This document shows positions 15,796-24,435 of a stretch of DNA of 64,000 nucleotides, one piece after another; within the stretch, counting starts at the first letter, position 1; every line of letters begins with the position of its first letter. Source of the DNA: an uncultured Bacteroidales bacterium (GTDB taxonomy: Bacteria; Bacteroidota; Bacteroidia; Bacteroidales; UBA932); the NCBI GenBank assembly GCA_934695325.1, contig CAKUVD010000002.1, positions 186,001 to 250,000 on the forward strand, read 5' to 3'. The notes below the pieces were generated by a model. That model ran no database searches. It saw only the letters and a list, made by a program, of their open reading frames with translations, and was not told the origin of the DNA. The position numbers and the translations under genes are program-made.

Positions 15796-16875
15796 TCGAA
15801 CTCTGATGGAACGGCCAATGCGTAGAGTCGTTCTTGTCGTGATTCCGTTCAGTTCACAGAGCCTCCTCACTGTCGTGTGATTTCTTGCGGCGATAGCCCC
15901 TAGTGTATCTCCCTGACGTATCTTGTAATACTGAGCCTTGGCCAGCTCGGCAGCCTTGCGTGCTTCCTCCTTTTCCCTAAGTTCCTGCTCGGCTGCGCGT
16001 GCCGCATAATACGTGGAATCCTCCTTCATTATTAGGTAATCCTCCTCGTCATCCTCGGGGAAATACTTGCTCCCGGCGTTCAGAAAACGCTTCTTCAGGA
16101 TGAAAAGCCTGTGCCTCAAGGTGCCGCTCTCGAAATCTATCAGCCACTGTGGGTCGAAAGCGAAACCGCAATATCTGGTCTCAAAGTGCAGATGCGCCCC
16201 AGTGGAGCGACCGGTGGAGCCTCCCAGACCTATGACCTGTCCGGCACGCACCCAGTCCCCAACCTCGGCGATGCGCTTGGAAAGATGAGCGTAGAATGTT
16301 TCCAGCCCGTTCTCGTGCCGAATCACCACCAAGTTGCCGAAGCCCTTGTAATATCTTGACATCCTGACCTTTCCGGGAAAGGCGGCCACGACAGGAGTCC
16401 CTGTCTTCAGCGGGAGGTCCACACCCATATGTCTTCTGCCGTGCCTGTATCCGAACGGCGAGTATACCTTCGTCTGATAAGGGCAATGATATTCGCTCAG
16501 GGAGTCCACGAGCCAGAAGGATATGTCGTCCTGTAGATCCTTGAGTTCCATCTTGTATGGGTTAGGGAACTCCGAATTCCAGTTGCTGGTGAACACATCA
16601 GACTCGCCGGCTGCGGACGGATCCTTGAAATACTTCCACGTGTAGTCCTCCATCAGGAGAATTTTCACGGCAGGGTTTCCAGTGTCCAGCGTATCTATAG
16701 GCACGGCTGAAGACGGGTCGATGGATTTGACCGGCTGGAGTGCCGGCCTCGGTATCAGCAGGGATGCCCTGCTCATTGTCATCAGCGTGTCCTGCGCCTC
16801 AATCTTTGTTCCTGTCAATGCCGACAGGCTCATTGCCGTCACTGCGGCTGTAAGTATCTTGGTCAATGTGTTCAT
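15793..16875 (-). CDS. M23 family metallopeptidase with C-terminal LysM
   Basis: A protein of 360 residues from the ATG at 16875 (MNTLTKILTAAVTAMSLSAL, a signal peptide). A longer frame from 16905 would overlap the upstream gene and hide the signal peptide. The LytM/M23 domain spans about 140-250 with the zinc motifs HMGVDLPLKTGTPV and HLHFETR; the intervening GSTGRSTGAHLHF is canonical. A charged linker (EEARKAAELAK) leads to a LysM domain at about 312-360 (YYKIRQGDTLGAIAARNH, LRIGRSIRVR). It likely binds peptidoglycan and cleaves its peptide cross-bridges in the periplasm, or activates amidases. It is last in the ruvX-def-PMM operon, 13 bp after the mutase. Confidence 0.85.
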   Translation of the reverse strand: MNTLTKILTAAVTAMSLSALTGTKIEAQDTLMTMSRASLLIPRPALQPVKSIDPSSAVPIDTLDTGNPAVKILLMEDYTWKYFKDPSAAGESDVFTSNWNSEFPNPYKMELKDLQDDISFWLVDSLSEYHCPYQTKVYSPFGYRHGRRHMGVDLPLKTGTPVVAAFPGKVRMSRYYKGFGNLVVIRHENGLETFYAHLSKRIAEVGDWVRAGQVIGLGGSTGRSTGAHLHFETRYCGFAFDPQWLIDFESGTLRHRLFILKKRFLNAGSKYFPEDDEEDYLIMKEDSTYYAARAAEQELREKEEARKAAELAKAQYYKIRQGDTLGAIAARNHTTVRRLCELNGITTRTTLRIGRSIRVR

Positions 16876-16888
16876 CTGAGAATATGGA

Positions 16889-18247
16889 TTATACTTCCGC
16901 CGCAAACTGTGTCTTTAGAATCTCTCTGACCTCGGCTACCTTTGCGTCGAGCACCTCCTTGGAAGTGGCCTCGCAGATGAACCTGAGATATGGTTCCGTA
17001 TTTGAAGGGCGGATATTGAACCACCAGTCAGGGAACTCCACGCGGTATCCGTCGAAGTCCATAAACGCCGTAGGCTTCTCCTGACTCTCGAAATGAGCCT
17101 TGATGGCATCCATTGCTCCTTTCTTGTCCTCCAGCCTGAAGTTTATCTCGCCGGAGTTCTGGTATCGTGATATCTTCTTGATAAGCTGGCTGAATGTGAC
17201 ACCGTTCTTCTTCATTGCGGCCAGCACCCTCAGCACGAGGATCGACGCGAGAAGACCGCTGTCGGAATAGAAGAAGTCACGGAAATAGTAATGTCCGGCC
17301 AGTTCTCCTCCCCATACACCGTCAAGTTCGCGGAGTTTGCGAGCTGCATTGGCCCTGCCGACTTTCCAGGTGAACATCTTCGCACCCATCGGCTCCAGAT
17401 ATTCGCCCACGGCCTTGGAACTCCTGATATCCTGTATGACGATGCCTTTCTCTTCTCTCTCGCCGATGAAGTAGTGCCCGAGCACCGCAATCATCAGGTC
17501 CGGCGACACGAAATGACCTGTCTCGTCCACGAACATCACACGGTCAGCGTCTCCGTCATAGATCACGCCGACGTCCGCACCTGTCTTCTTCACAAGTTCC
17601 TCAAGCGCCACCACATTCTTGTGCACCAGAGGGTTCGGCTCGTGGTTAGGGAACGTGCCGTCCATCGTGTCGAAGATATACTGCGGCTCGTCGCCGAAAA
17701 TTTCCCTGGCGTAGAGAGTGCTCATACCGTTTGAAAGGTCGAAGGCGAGCTTGAGGCCGCTGTAGTCCCCCTTGTATTTGAGAAGGAAGTCCAGATAATC
17801 CTTGTGTATGTCCTTGGCGTGGACATTGCCCTTCGCGGATGCCGCAGGAGTTGGCCTTCCTGCATTGATCCACTCCTCGATCTGGCCGAGTCCGGTGTCA
17901 TAGCCGACAGGCAGAGCGTTGGTGCAGGAGACTTTCAGTCCGTTGTATTCTTTCGGGTTGTGCGAGGCTGTGATCTGCACGGAGGCGTTGAAGCCGTAGT
18001 TTGCAGTTCCGAAATATACCATCGGAGTGGTGCTCAGCCCGATGTCATACACATCGGCGCCTGCGTCTGTTATTCCCTTTATAAGATAGTCGTGTATCTC
18101 ATCTGATGATACACGGCAGTCACGGCCCACCAGGACCTTGTCTGTCTTGAGCAGCTCAGGCAGGAAGTATCCCACCTTGTAGACTGTCTCCTTGTCGAAA
18201 TCCACATTGTAGATTCCGCGGATGTCATAAGCGTGAAACGCACCCAT
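16889..18247 (-). CDS. Phosphomannomutase/phosphoglucomutase
   Basis: A protein of 452 residues, full length for the alpha-D-phosphohexomutase family. All four active-site loops are seen: the phosphoserine loop QITASHNPKEYNG (Ser95), the metal loop YDGDADRVMFVD, the sugar-selecting loop GGELAGHYYF and the phosphate-binding loop RPSNTEPYLR. It interconverts hexose 6- and 1-phosphates to feed GDP-mannose or glucan and envelope polysaccharide synthesis. The loop GELAGH rather than GEMSGH is common in the bacterial PMM/PGM subgroup, so the sugar specificity remains open. It starts 2 bp after the def stop and precedes an M23 peptidase, giving an envelope-related operon. Confidence 0.9.
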   Translation of the reverse strand: MGAFHAYDIRGIYNVDFDKETVYKVGYFLPELLKTDKVLVGRDCRVSSDEIHDYLIKGITDAGADVYDIGLSTTPMVYFGTANYGFNASVQITASHNPKEYNGLKVSCTNALPVGYDTGLGQIEEWINAGRPTPAASAKGNVHAKDIHKDYLDFLLKYKGDYSGLKLAFDLSNGMSTLYAREIFGDEPQYIFDTMDGTFPNHEPNPLVHKNVVALEELVKKTGADVGVIYDGDADRVMFVDETGHFVSPDLMIAVLGHYFIGEREEKGIVIQDIRSSKAVGEYLEPMGAKMFTWKVGRANAARKLRELDGVWGGELAGHYYFRDFFYSDSGLLASILVLRVLAAMKKNGVTFSQLIKKISRYQNSGEINFRLEDKKGAMDAIKAHFESQEKPTAFMDFDGYRVEFPDWWFNIRPSNTEPYLRFICEATSKEVLDAKVAEVREILKTQFAAEV

Positions 18248-18249
18248 AA

Positions 18250-18804
18250 TTATTTGATTTTAGTGTTATAACGGACAGAAACCTTCCCTTTCGAGACGTT
18301 CTGCAACTTCTTTGCTATCATCTTCCTGCGGATAGGTGCGACGTGGTCGATGAACAGGTCTCCGTCCAGATGCGACATCTCGTGCTGCACCATTCTGCAG
18401 GCGAATTTGTCGAATGTCTCCGTCACTTTCTCTCCGTTCTCGTCATAGTATTCCACTGTCATAGATGCTGGCCTGCGGACCTCGCAATAGATGTTCGGGA
18501 TGCTCAGGCATCCTTCGGAATAGTCCACTTCTTTCTCGCTCTGTTCCAGGATCACCGGGTTCAGCATCGTCCTCTTGAAGTCTTTCAGATAGTCATAGAC
18601 ATCGGTCATTCCGGTGCCGTCCACTATCAATGCTCTTTTGCTTACCCCGATCTGCGGAGCCGCAAGTCCGCATCCGTCGGAATTCTTCAATGTGTCTTTC
18701 AGATCCTGTACGAGGGTCTTGATACCTTCCTTGTCATTCAGGTCGATTTCTTCGGCTCTTTCCCGCAGGACTTCAGAGCCATATAGATATATAGGCTGTA
18801 TCAT
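18250..18804 (-). CDS. def: Peptide deformylase
   Basis: A protein of 184 residues with the three deformylase motifs: GCGLAAPQIGV (motif 1), EGCLSIP with Cys99 (motif 2) and QHEMSHLDG with His141, Glu142 and His145 (motif 3). It removes the N-formyl group from nascent proteins. Motif 3 is normally HExDH; here the fourth residue is Ser (HEMSH), while the metal ligands and the catalytic Glu are intact, so activity is expected. It lies 47 bp after ruvX and 2 bp before the mutase. Confidence 0.92.
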   Translation of the reverse strand: MIQPIYLYGSEVLRERAEEIDLNDKEGIKTLVQDLKDTLKNSDGCGLAAPQIGVSKRALIVDGTGMTDVYDYLKDFKRTMLNPVILEQSEKEVDYSEGCLSIPNIYCEVRRPASMTVEYYDENGEKVTETFDKFACRMVQHEMSHLDGDLFIDHVAPIRRKMIAKKLQNVSKGKVSVRYNTKIK

Positions 18805-18851
18805 AATTTTTGTATGTTTCAGATTTGTGGCGATTGTGGGCCGGCGGGCCG

Positions 18852-19364
18852 CTATCTTCTGTTTTTCCGGCTTTTCCCGGATACGTTTCTGGACAATGTC
18901 TCCGGAATCGGCGCAGACACAGCCGCAAAAGATGTGCCACCTGCCGCTGGCCCGTTTGTGCGGTCGAGATACCCCTGAAGTATTATGGCTGCGCTTATCT
19001 TGTCTACGGAAGCCTTGTCCCTGCGCTCTGAAGCCTTCATCCCGCCGTCGATCATCGCCCTGTGTGCGAGGACGGAGGTGAACCGCTCGTCCTCAAGTGT
19101 GACAGGTATGTCAGGGAACGCTTTCGCCAGCTGCCTCAGGAAAATGTCCACGTCAGCCGCCGCCTCGGAGGGCTGCCCGTTCATATTGATCGGGTACCCC
19201 ACGACAAATCTCACAATGGTTTCGCTCCGGGAATAAATTTGAAGATATTCTATTATCTTTGCACTTTGTACGGTTTCCAGAGCGGATGCGAATATGCGCA
19301 GAGGGTCACTCACGGCCACGCCGATTCTCTTTCTGCCATAATCAATTCCGATGATTCTCTCCAT
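18852..19364 (-). CDS. ruvX: Putative pre-16S rRNA nuclease / Holliday junction resolvase-like (YqgF/RuvX)
   Basis: A protein of 170 residues with the YqgF RNase H-like fold: IIGIDYGRKRIGVAVSDP at the N-terminus (Asp7 catalytic), VRFVVGYPINMNGQPSEAA in the middle and TLEDERFTSVLAHRAM with the conserved Glu/Asp, then DKISAAIILQGYLD. In other bacteria YqgF trims the 5' end of 16S rRNA. The last 30 residues (Pro/Ala/Ser-rich, then SGKSRKNRR) extend beyond the usual 140-residue length. It is first in the operon, read from TAACTTTG at 19379-19372, and pairs naturally with def as a translation-related gene. Confidence 0.88.
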   Translation of the reverse strand: MERIIGIDYGRKRIGVAVSDPLRIFASALETVQSAKIIEYLQIYSRSETIVRFVVGYPINMNGQPSEAAADVDIFLRQLAKAFPDIPVTLEDERFTSVLAHRAMIDGGMKASERRDKASVDKISAAIILQGYLDRTNGPAAGGTSFAAVSAPIPETLSRNVSGKSRKNRR

Positions 19365-19371
19365 AACTGTG

Positions 19372-19379
19372 CAAAGTTA
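19372..19379 (-). promoter_or_regulatory. -7 promoter element for ruvX-def-PMM-M23
   Basis: TAACTTTG on the minus strand (TAnnTTTG), 8 bp upstream of the ruvX ATG. Transcription would begin at or very close to the start codon, so a leader is short or absent. Confidence 0.5.
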
Positions 19380-19407
19380 GCGAAAAACTTCAGAATAATA
19401 ATTACAG

Positions 19408-20268
19408 ATGGCTTCCAGGAAACAGACAAAAGAACCGAAAGTCGAGAATTTCAGGATCACTCTGGTGGATGATATGACTCATAAACAGTTGTGGGTCGTG
19501 AAATTCACCAGGACGTCGCTGTTCCTTTTCATCATATCGGTGATAACGGTGGTCGCCGCCGTGTCGTATTCTGTCATCGCCTTCACTCCTGTGCGCACGT
19601 TCATTCCGGGGTATCCTGATGCGCATACCAAACGCGCCGCCATAAATAATGCTATAAAGATAGATTCTCTCCAGAGCGTCATATATACTTGGATGTTCTA
19701 TGCCGACAACTTGAAGAAGGTCTTGGATGGAGGAAAGCCTCTCCCCGTGGACAGCATAATCAAGGCTGCCGCCGCTGTGGATGAAACTGCGCTCAAGGGC
19801 CGCGAGGGCCTTGACGACAAGGACTCGCTTCTGCGTGAGAATGTACGCAAGGAAGAGCAGTTCGGGCTTTCGCCCGGGCAGGAGCGGAAACTCCCTATAG
19901 AGGGCGTCCATTTCTTCACTCCGCTGAAAGGCGTCGTGTCGCAGGGATATGACCCTTTGCTTCACCCCTACATTGACATAACCGCCCCGGCTAACTCTGT
20001 GGTGATGTCGGTTCTGGACGGCACTGTCATAGGCGCCGGCTGGAGCGATGATTCCGGGTACACGATACAGATACAGCACTCCGGAGACATCGTCTCCGTC
20101 TACAAGCATAACCAGAAGCTCCTGAAGAAGACGGGCGACAAGGTGTCTGCCGGCTCTCCAGTCGCTCTGGTCGGGAATACGGGGGCATTGACGACCGGAG
20201 ACCACCTTCATTTCGAGTTGTGGTACAAGGGGGAGGCTGTGGATCCTACAAAATACATTAGTTTCTGA
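19408..20268 (+). CDS. Membrane-anchored M23 family peptidase
   Basis: A protein of 286 residues. Residues 1-33 are cytoplasmic and residues about 34-56 (LFLFIISVITVVAAVSYSVIAF) form a single transmembrane helix. A stretch rich in Asp/Ser/Lys follows, then the LytM/M23 domain at about 170-280 with HPYIDITAPANSVV as the first zinc segment (His...Asp) and HLHFELWYKG as the second. It resembles the NlpD/MepM-type peptidases whose domain cuts peptidoglycan or activates amidases. The stop overlaps the dxr start by one base (TGATG), so the two are coupled. It is divergent from ruvX, with 43 bp between starts. Confidence 0.85.
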   Translation: MASRKQTKEPKVENFRITLVDDMTHKQLWVVKFTRTSLFLFIISVITVVAAVSYSVIAFTPVRTFIPGYPDAHTKRAAINNAIKIDSLQSVIYTWMFYADNLKKVLDGGKPLPVDSIIKAAAAVDETALKGREGLDDKDSLLRENVRKEEQFGLSPGQERKLPIEGVHFFTPLKGVVSQGYDPLLHPYIDITAPANSVVMSVLDGTVIGAGWSDDSGYTIQIQHSGDIVSVYKHNQKLLKKTGDKVSAGSPVALVGNTGALTTGDHLHFELWYKGEAVDPTKYISF

Positions 20269-21431
20269 TGACTGACAAAAGACGAATAGCGATTCTTGGC
20301 TCCACCGGCTCCATAGGCCGTCAGGCTCTGGATGTGATAAGGCAGCATCCGGACCGGTTCGAGGTGGAACTTCTCACTGCCAACAACAGTTCGGCGCTTC
20401 TGATAGAACAGGCCCTCGAGTTCCGGCCGTCTGGCGTGGTGATATGCAATGAGGCCAAGTATGACGAGGTGGCCGACGCCCTTCAGCCGCACGACATAAA
20501 GGTGTTCGCGGGGATGGATTCAGTCTGCGCTCTCGCCTCCGCTGAGGACGTGGACATTGTCCTTACCGCCCTTGTCGGGTTCAGCGGGCTCAGGCCTACT
20601 GTCTCAGCCATCAAGGCCGGCAAGATCATAGCGTTGGCCAACAAGGAGACATTGGTGGCCGGCGGCTCCGCGGTGATGCCGCTCGCCAAGAAATATAATG
20701 CACCCATACTTCCTGTGGATTCTGAGCACTCCGCCATATTCCAGTGCCTTATGGGCGCCGCCGGGAATCCGTTGAGGCGTATTCATCTGACTGCTTCGGG
20801 AGGCCCTTTCCGCACGTGGGACAGGGACCGGATAGCCGCGGCCACAAAGAATGAGGCCTTGCATCACCCTCAATGGACTATGGGCGCGAAGATAACCATC
20901 GATTCGGCCACTATGATGAACAAGGGCTTCGAGATGATCGAGGCGAAATGGCTTTTCGATACGGAACCGGACAAAATCAACATTGTCGTGCATCCTCAGT
21001 CCATCATCCACTCGATGGTGGAGTTCGCTGACGGCGCCGTGATGGCTCAGCTCGGGCATCCGGATATGAGAGAGCCTATACAGTTCGCCCTCGGTTTCCC
21101 GGAGCGCCTCAGCCTGGACAGCCAGAGGCTGGACTTCGCCGAACTGGGGACATTGACCTTCGAAAGGCCGGATATGGAACGGTTCCCGTGCCTGGCGTTG
21201 GCCTTCGACGCCATAAGGCGGGGAGGGAACATCCCGTGCGCGATGAATGCCGCCAACGAAGCGGCCGTCGCTGCGTTCCTGAATGATGCCATACGCTTCT
21301 ATGACATTCCTGATGTGATAGAGTCCTGTATGGCTGGTGCGGATTTTGTTGCTGAACCGTCCGCCGAGGACCTCATCGCTACAAATGATGAGGTCTATGT
21401 GCGTGCGGCGGAACTTTGCCGCCTTAAATAA
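20268..21431 (+). CDS. dxr: 1-deoxy-D-xylulose 5-phosphate reductoisomerase
   Basis: A protein of 387 residues, the normal length. It begins RRIAILGSTGSIGRQALDVI, the NADPH-binding GSTGSIG loop. The central catalytic region has ILPVDSEHSAIFQCL (metal-binding Asp and Glu), LTASGGPFRTW and the flexible loop AKITIDSATMMNKGFEMIEA; HPQSIIHSMVEFADG and MNAANEAAVAAFL complete the signature. It makes 2-C-methyl-D-erythritol 4-phosphate in the MEP isoprenoid pathway. It is coupled to the M23 gene upstream; rseP follows 41 bp downstream, the common Bacteroidetes order. Confidence 0.97.
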   Translation: MTDKRRIAILGSTGSIGRQALDVIRQHPDRFEVELLTANNSSALLIEQALEFRPSGVVICNEAKYDEVADALQPHDIKVFAGMDSVCALASAEDVDIVLTALVGFSGLRPTVSAIKAGKIIALANKETLVAGGSAVMPLAKKYNAPILPVDSEHSAIFQCLMGAAGNPLRRIHLTASGGPFRTWDRDRIAAATKNEALHHPQWTMGAKITIDSATMMNKGFEMIEAKWLFDTEPDKINIVVHPQSIIHSMVEFADGAVMAQLGHPDMREPIQFALGFPERLSLDSQRLDFAELGTLTFERPDMERFPCLALAFDAIRRGGNIPCAMNAANEAAVAAFLNDAIRFYDIPDVIESCMAGADFVAEPSAEDLIATNDEVYVRAAELCRLK

Positions 21432-21472
21432 TTACTCCGCCCCATATATGCGGGGCCAAATATTACTATCGG

Positions 21473-22813
21473 ATGACAGCTATATTGATGAAAGTGCTGC
21501 AGGTGATAATAGCCTTGTCGGTGCTGATCGTGATACACGAACTGGGACATTTCACCTTCGCCCGCATGTTCGGGATAAGGGTGGACAAGTTCTTCTTGTT
21601 TTTCGACGCCGGCGGTGTCAAACTGTTCAGCACTAAGGAGACGAGGTGGTTCACTAGATTGTTTCCTAAGATGAAAGACGCTGATACTGAATATGGTATC
21701 GGATGGCTTCCTATAGGAGGGTACTGCAAGATAAACGGTATGGTGGACGAGTCTCTGGACACCGGGATGCTTAAGGATGAGCCTAAGGCGTGGGAGTTCC
21801 GCTCTCATCCTGCCTGGCAACGTGCTCTGGTGATGGCCGGCGGCGTGCTTTTCAATTTCCTCTTCGCCATCGTCGTCTATATCGGAATGCTTGCGGCCTA
21901 CGGCAATGATTATCTCGGCAACTGCGGCAACCGGATCTACGTCAATGACCTTGCGTACGAGATGGGCTTCCGGACCGGCGACAGGATACTGAAATATGAT
22001 GACTATGTGCCAGAAGACTTCAGTATGCTCCAGGCGGATCTTGCCAGGCGCTCTGTCAGGACGGCCACTGTGCTGCGCGGAGCGGACACTTTGACCATCT
22101 ACATTGACCACAGTATGATAGGAAAGGTGCTGGAGTCTCCAGGAATGTTCGGACTCGCCATCCCGTTCGAGGTGGATTCTCTCGCCGCAGGTTCCGTCAA
22201 TGCTGGCGCTGACCTGAGGCACGGCGACAGGCTCATAGGGATAGACACCGTCTCAGTCGAATATGTCCAGGACGCATTCAGGCTTCTGTCCGAGAGGGCA
22301 GGGCGCATTATGGATGCCGAGGTGGTCCGTGGCGCTGACACACTGACCGTCCCTCTGCAGGTGGATTCATCTGGAAGGATAGGCGTGGTTCTGCAGGTCC
22401 CTGGTATGCAGAGACGTACATACACATTGGCCCAGGCCGTCCCTGCAGGTGTCCGCTATGCCTGGAATATGGTCGCCGGATATGTCAGGGATCTCAAACT
22501 GGTGGCTACGCCGAGCACGGGAGCGTATAAGTCTGTCGGCAGCTTCATTTCCATCGGCCAGGTCTTCCCTTCGCAGTGGAACTGGATGATATTCATCAAT
22601 CTGCTGGCATTGCTGTCCATTATGCTGGGTGTTATGAATCTGATCCCTATCCCTGGGTTGGACGGCGGGCATCTCCTTTTCATCATCTGCGAGATGGTGA
22701 CAGGTCGAAAGCCGAGCGACAGTTTTATGGTCGGAGCGCAGATAGTCGGAATGATTCTGCTGCTTATGCTGATGGTGCTCGCTTTTGGCAATGATATAGC
22801 GCGATTGTTGTGA
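21473..22813 (+). CDS. rseP: Site-2 protease, RIP metalloprotease RseP
   Basis: A protein of 446 residues. The zinc motif HELGH (His22, Glu23, His26) lies in the first transmembrane helix. A second helix (ALVMAGGVLFNFLFAIVVYIGML) is followed by two PDZ-like regions in the periplasm (about 140-300, with GFRTGDRILKYDDY and ADLRHGDRLIGIDT). The last third has NLIPIPGLDGGHLLFII, which supplies the third zinc ligand (Asp), and a final helix. It cuts transmembrane anti-sigma factors or signal-peptide remnants; the FecR protein encoded at 32114 is a possible substrate by analogy. Confidence 0.95.
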   Translation: MTAILMKVLQVIIALSVLIVIHELGHFTFARMFGIRVDKFFLFFDAGGVKLFSTKETRWFTRLFPKMKDADTEYGIGWLPIGGYCKINGMVDESLDTGMLKDEPKAWEFRSHPAWQRALVMAGGVLFNFLFAIVVYIGMLAAYGNDYLGNCGNRIYVNDLAYEMGFRTGDRILKYDDYVPEDFSMLQADLARRSVRTATVLRGADTLTIYIDHSMIGKVLESPGMFGLAIPFEVDSLAAGSVNAGADLRHGDRLIGIDTVSVEYVQDAFRLLSERAGRIMDAEVVRGADTLTVPLQVDSSGRIGVVLQVPGMQRRTYTLAQAVPAGVRYAWNMVAGYVRDLKLVATPSTGAYKSVGSFISIGQVFPSQWNWMIFINLLALLSIMLGVMNLIPIPGLDGGHLLFIICEMVTGRKPSDSFMVGAQIVGMILLLMLMVLAFGNDIARLL

Positions 22814-22832
22814 AACTTAAAAATCTGATTAT

Positions 22833-23831
22833 ATGAAAGCATCTGTCATATTCAAGTGGATACTCGCCGCGGCGGCTGGGATTTTGGCCGTGGTGTCGTG
22901 CGGTGACTCGGGAAAACCGCTCTTGCCGAACATAAGCGGAAAGGCCGGTGAAGTCATCGTCGTTATGGACAAGGACGACTGGGATGGCAATCTCGGAAGC
23001 GCCACGAGGGAGCTTCTCGCTTCGGATTACCCGTTCCTGCCGCAGAGAGAGCCGCTGTTCTCCATCGTTAATGTGGCGCCGTCCGGGTTCGCCGACCTGT
23101 TCAGGATACACAGGAATATACTCATATATAACATCTCGCCGGAAGTGAAGAAGAGCGGAGTCATCTACAGAAATGACGAGTGGGCATACCCGCAGTGCGT
23201 CATACAGATCTCCGCACCATCCGCTGACTCGGCGGCCTCGATTCTGAAAGAGAATGGGGAACGTGTGGTGAATGCCATAGAACAGGCTGAGCGTGACCGC
23301 ATAATAACAAACTCCAAGAAATATGAGGCTCCTGGCATCTCCCCTGTAGTCACGGAGATGACCGGTGGGTCGCCTCATTTCCCTATGGGCTACCGTATCA
23401 GGAAGAAGACGGACGATTTCATCTGGATATCTGACGATAAGCAATATACCATCCAGGGTGTGTTCGTCTATAAGTATCCTGCCGCCGGCAAAGAGAACTT
23501 CACGGAACGCAACATAATAATGCACAGAAATGAGTTCCTGAAGGAGAATGTCCCGGGAATGTTTGACAATACCTATATGGTCACTAATGAGGTGGCTGTC
23601 CCGGAAGTGTCATTCATTCGCTTCCGGGGGAGGCAGTTTGCCGAGACCAGGGGCTTGTGGGAAGTTTTCGGAGACTATATGGGAGGCCCGTTCGTTTCCC
23701 ACTCATTCTATAGCCGCGACGGGAAGAGCATCATAGTCCTGGACGGCTTTGTATATGCCCCTAAATATGACAAGAGGCAGTATCTGAGGCAGGTCGAGGC
23801 CATACTCTATTCCTTTGAGTGGGCCGAGTAG
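22833..23831 (+). CDS. DUF4837 family lipoprotein
   Basis: A protein of 332 residues with an N-terminal lipoprotein signal (ILAAAAGILAVVSCGDSG, lipobox VVSC). The remainder matches the DUF4837 family of Bacteroidetes: LPNISGKAGEVIVVMDKDDW, LPQREPLFSIVNVAPSGF, RIHRNILIYNIS and near the end GGPFVSHSFYSRDGKSII, VLDGFVYAPKYDKR. Its function is unknown. It begins 19 bp after rseP and is the last gene of the M23-dxr-rseP unit. That conserved linkage suggests an envelope role. Confidence 0.85.
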   Translation: MKASVIFKWILAAAAGILAVVSCGDSGKPLLPNISGKAGEVIVVMDKDDWDGNLGSATRELLASDYPFLPQREPLFSIVNVAPSGFADLFRIHRNILIYNISPEVKKSGVIYRNDEWAYPQCVIQISAPSADSAASILKENGERVVNAIEQAERDRIITNSKKYEAPGISPVVTEMTGGSPHFPMGYRIRKKTDDFIWISDDKQYTIQGVFVYKYPAAGKENFTERNIIMHRNEFLKENVPGMFDNTYMVTNEVAVPEVSFIRFRGRQFAETRGLWEVFGDYMGGPFVSHSFYSRDGKSIIVLDGFVYAPKYDKRQYLRQVEAILYSFEWAE

Positions 23832-23871
23832 GCTTCCGGGAAACTTTTTTCGATAAAGTGGAGGAAAATAT

Positions 23872-23902
23872 TTTGAGTTCAAAAAAATAATATATACCTT
23901 TG
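23872..23902 (+). promoter_or_regulatory. Promoter of tRNA-Glu/rpsT/tRNA-Pro
   Basis: TTTG (23872-23875), 19 nt, TACCTTTG (23895-23902): the same full consensus as at 15408. Confidence 0.8.
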
Positions 23903-23944
23903 CATTCCCTTAAAATTTCATATCGAGATTGCAGGGGTAAGTCT

Positions 23945-24016
23945 GGTGGGTTCGTATAACGGTTAGTACTCGAGATTTTCATTCTCGCAATAGGAGTTCG
24001 ATTCTCCTACCCACTA
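23945..24016 (+). tRNA. tRNA-Glu (anticodon TTC)
   Basis: Acceptor GGTGGGT/ACCCACT (first pair G-T wobble) with discriminator A; anticodon stem CGAGA/TCTCG with loop TTTTCAT; T-arm GGAGTTCGATTCTCC. The 3' CCA is not encoded. Confidence 0.93.
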
Positions 24017-24039
24017 CTAAATATTAAAAAATAAAAACA

Positions 24040-24294
24040 ATGGCAAACAACGCATCTGCAGAAAAGTGCATTCGCCAGAGCGAAAGGCACAGATTGCATA
24101 ATAAGTATTATGCAAAGACAACAAGGAATGCTATCCGTGCGATCAGAAACACTACAGACAAGGCTGCCGCTGAGGCAAATGCACCTAAGGTCTATGCTAT
24201 GATCGACAAACTTGCTAAAGTGGGCATTATCCACAAGAACAAGGCAGCCAATCTCAAGAGCGGTATCGCTGTTTATATAAACAAACTCGCCTAA
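24040..24294 (+). CDS. rpsT: 30S ribosomal protein S20
   Basis: A protein of 84 residues, normal for S20 of this phylum. It is lysine/arginine/alanine-rich and helical, beginning [20 protein letters not shown], with [20 protein letters not shown] in the middle and [20 protein letters not shown] at the end, the conserved C-terminal helix that packs on 16S rRNA. It is placed between tRNA-Glu (23 bp upstream) and tRNA-Pro (25 bp downstream), so mature mRNA is probably released by tRNA processing. No separate promoter is seen in the 23 bp gap. Confidence 0.95.
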   Translation: MANNASAEKCIRQSERHRLHNKYYAKTTRNAIRAIRNTTDKAAAEANAPKVYAMIDKLAKVGIIHKNKAANLKSGIAVYINKLA

Positions 24295-24319
24295 TCGCGG
24301 AGTTCTTGGGTAAATCCAG

Positions 24320-24393
24320 CGGGATGTAGCGCAGTTGGCTAGCGCACTACGTTCGGGACGTAGGGGTCGTGCGTTCGAGTCGCATCATCCCGA
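24320..24393 (+). tRNA. tRNA-Pro (anticodon CGG)
   Basis: Acceptor CGGGATG/CATCCCG with discriminator A; anticodon stem CTACG/CGTAG with loop TTCGGGA; T-loop GTTCGAG. The 3' CCA is not encoded. Confidence 0.95.
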
Positions 24394-24403
24394 CTTATAA
24401 TAG

Positions 24404-24431
24404 AGAAGTTCAGAAATGAGCTTCTTTTTTT
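24404..24431 (+). terminator. Rho-independent terminator after tRNA-Pro
   Basis: Stem AGAAGTTCA/TGAGCTTCT with a GAAA tetraloop, followed by seven T residues. Confidence 0.85.
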
Positions 24432-24435
24432 GTTT

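Noticed and set aside
21395..22222. Minus-strand frame opposite rseP
   Set aside because: His/Arg-rich antisense shadow of a well-supported protease gene.
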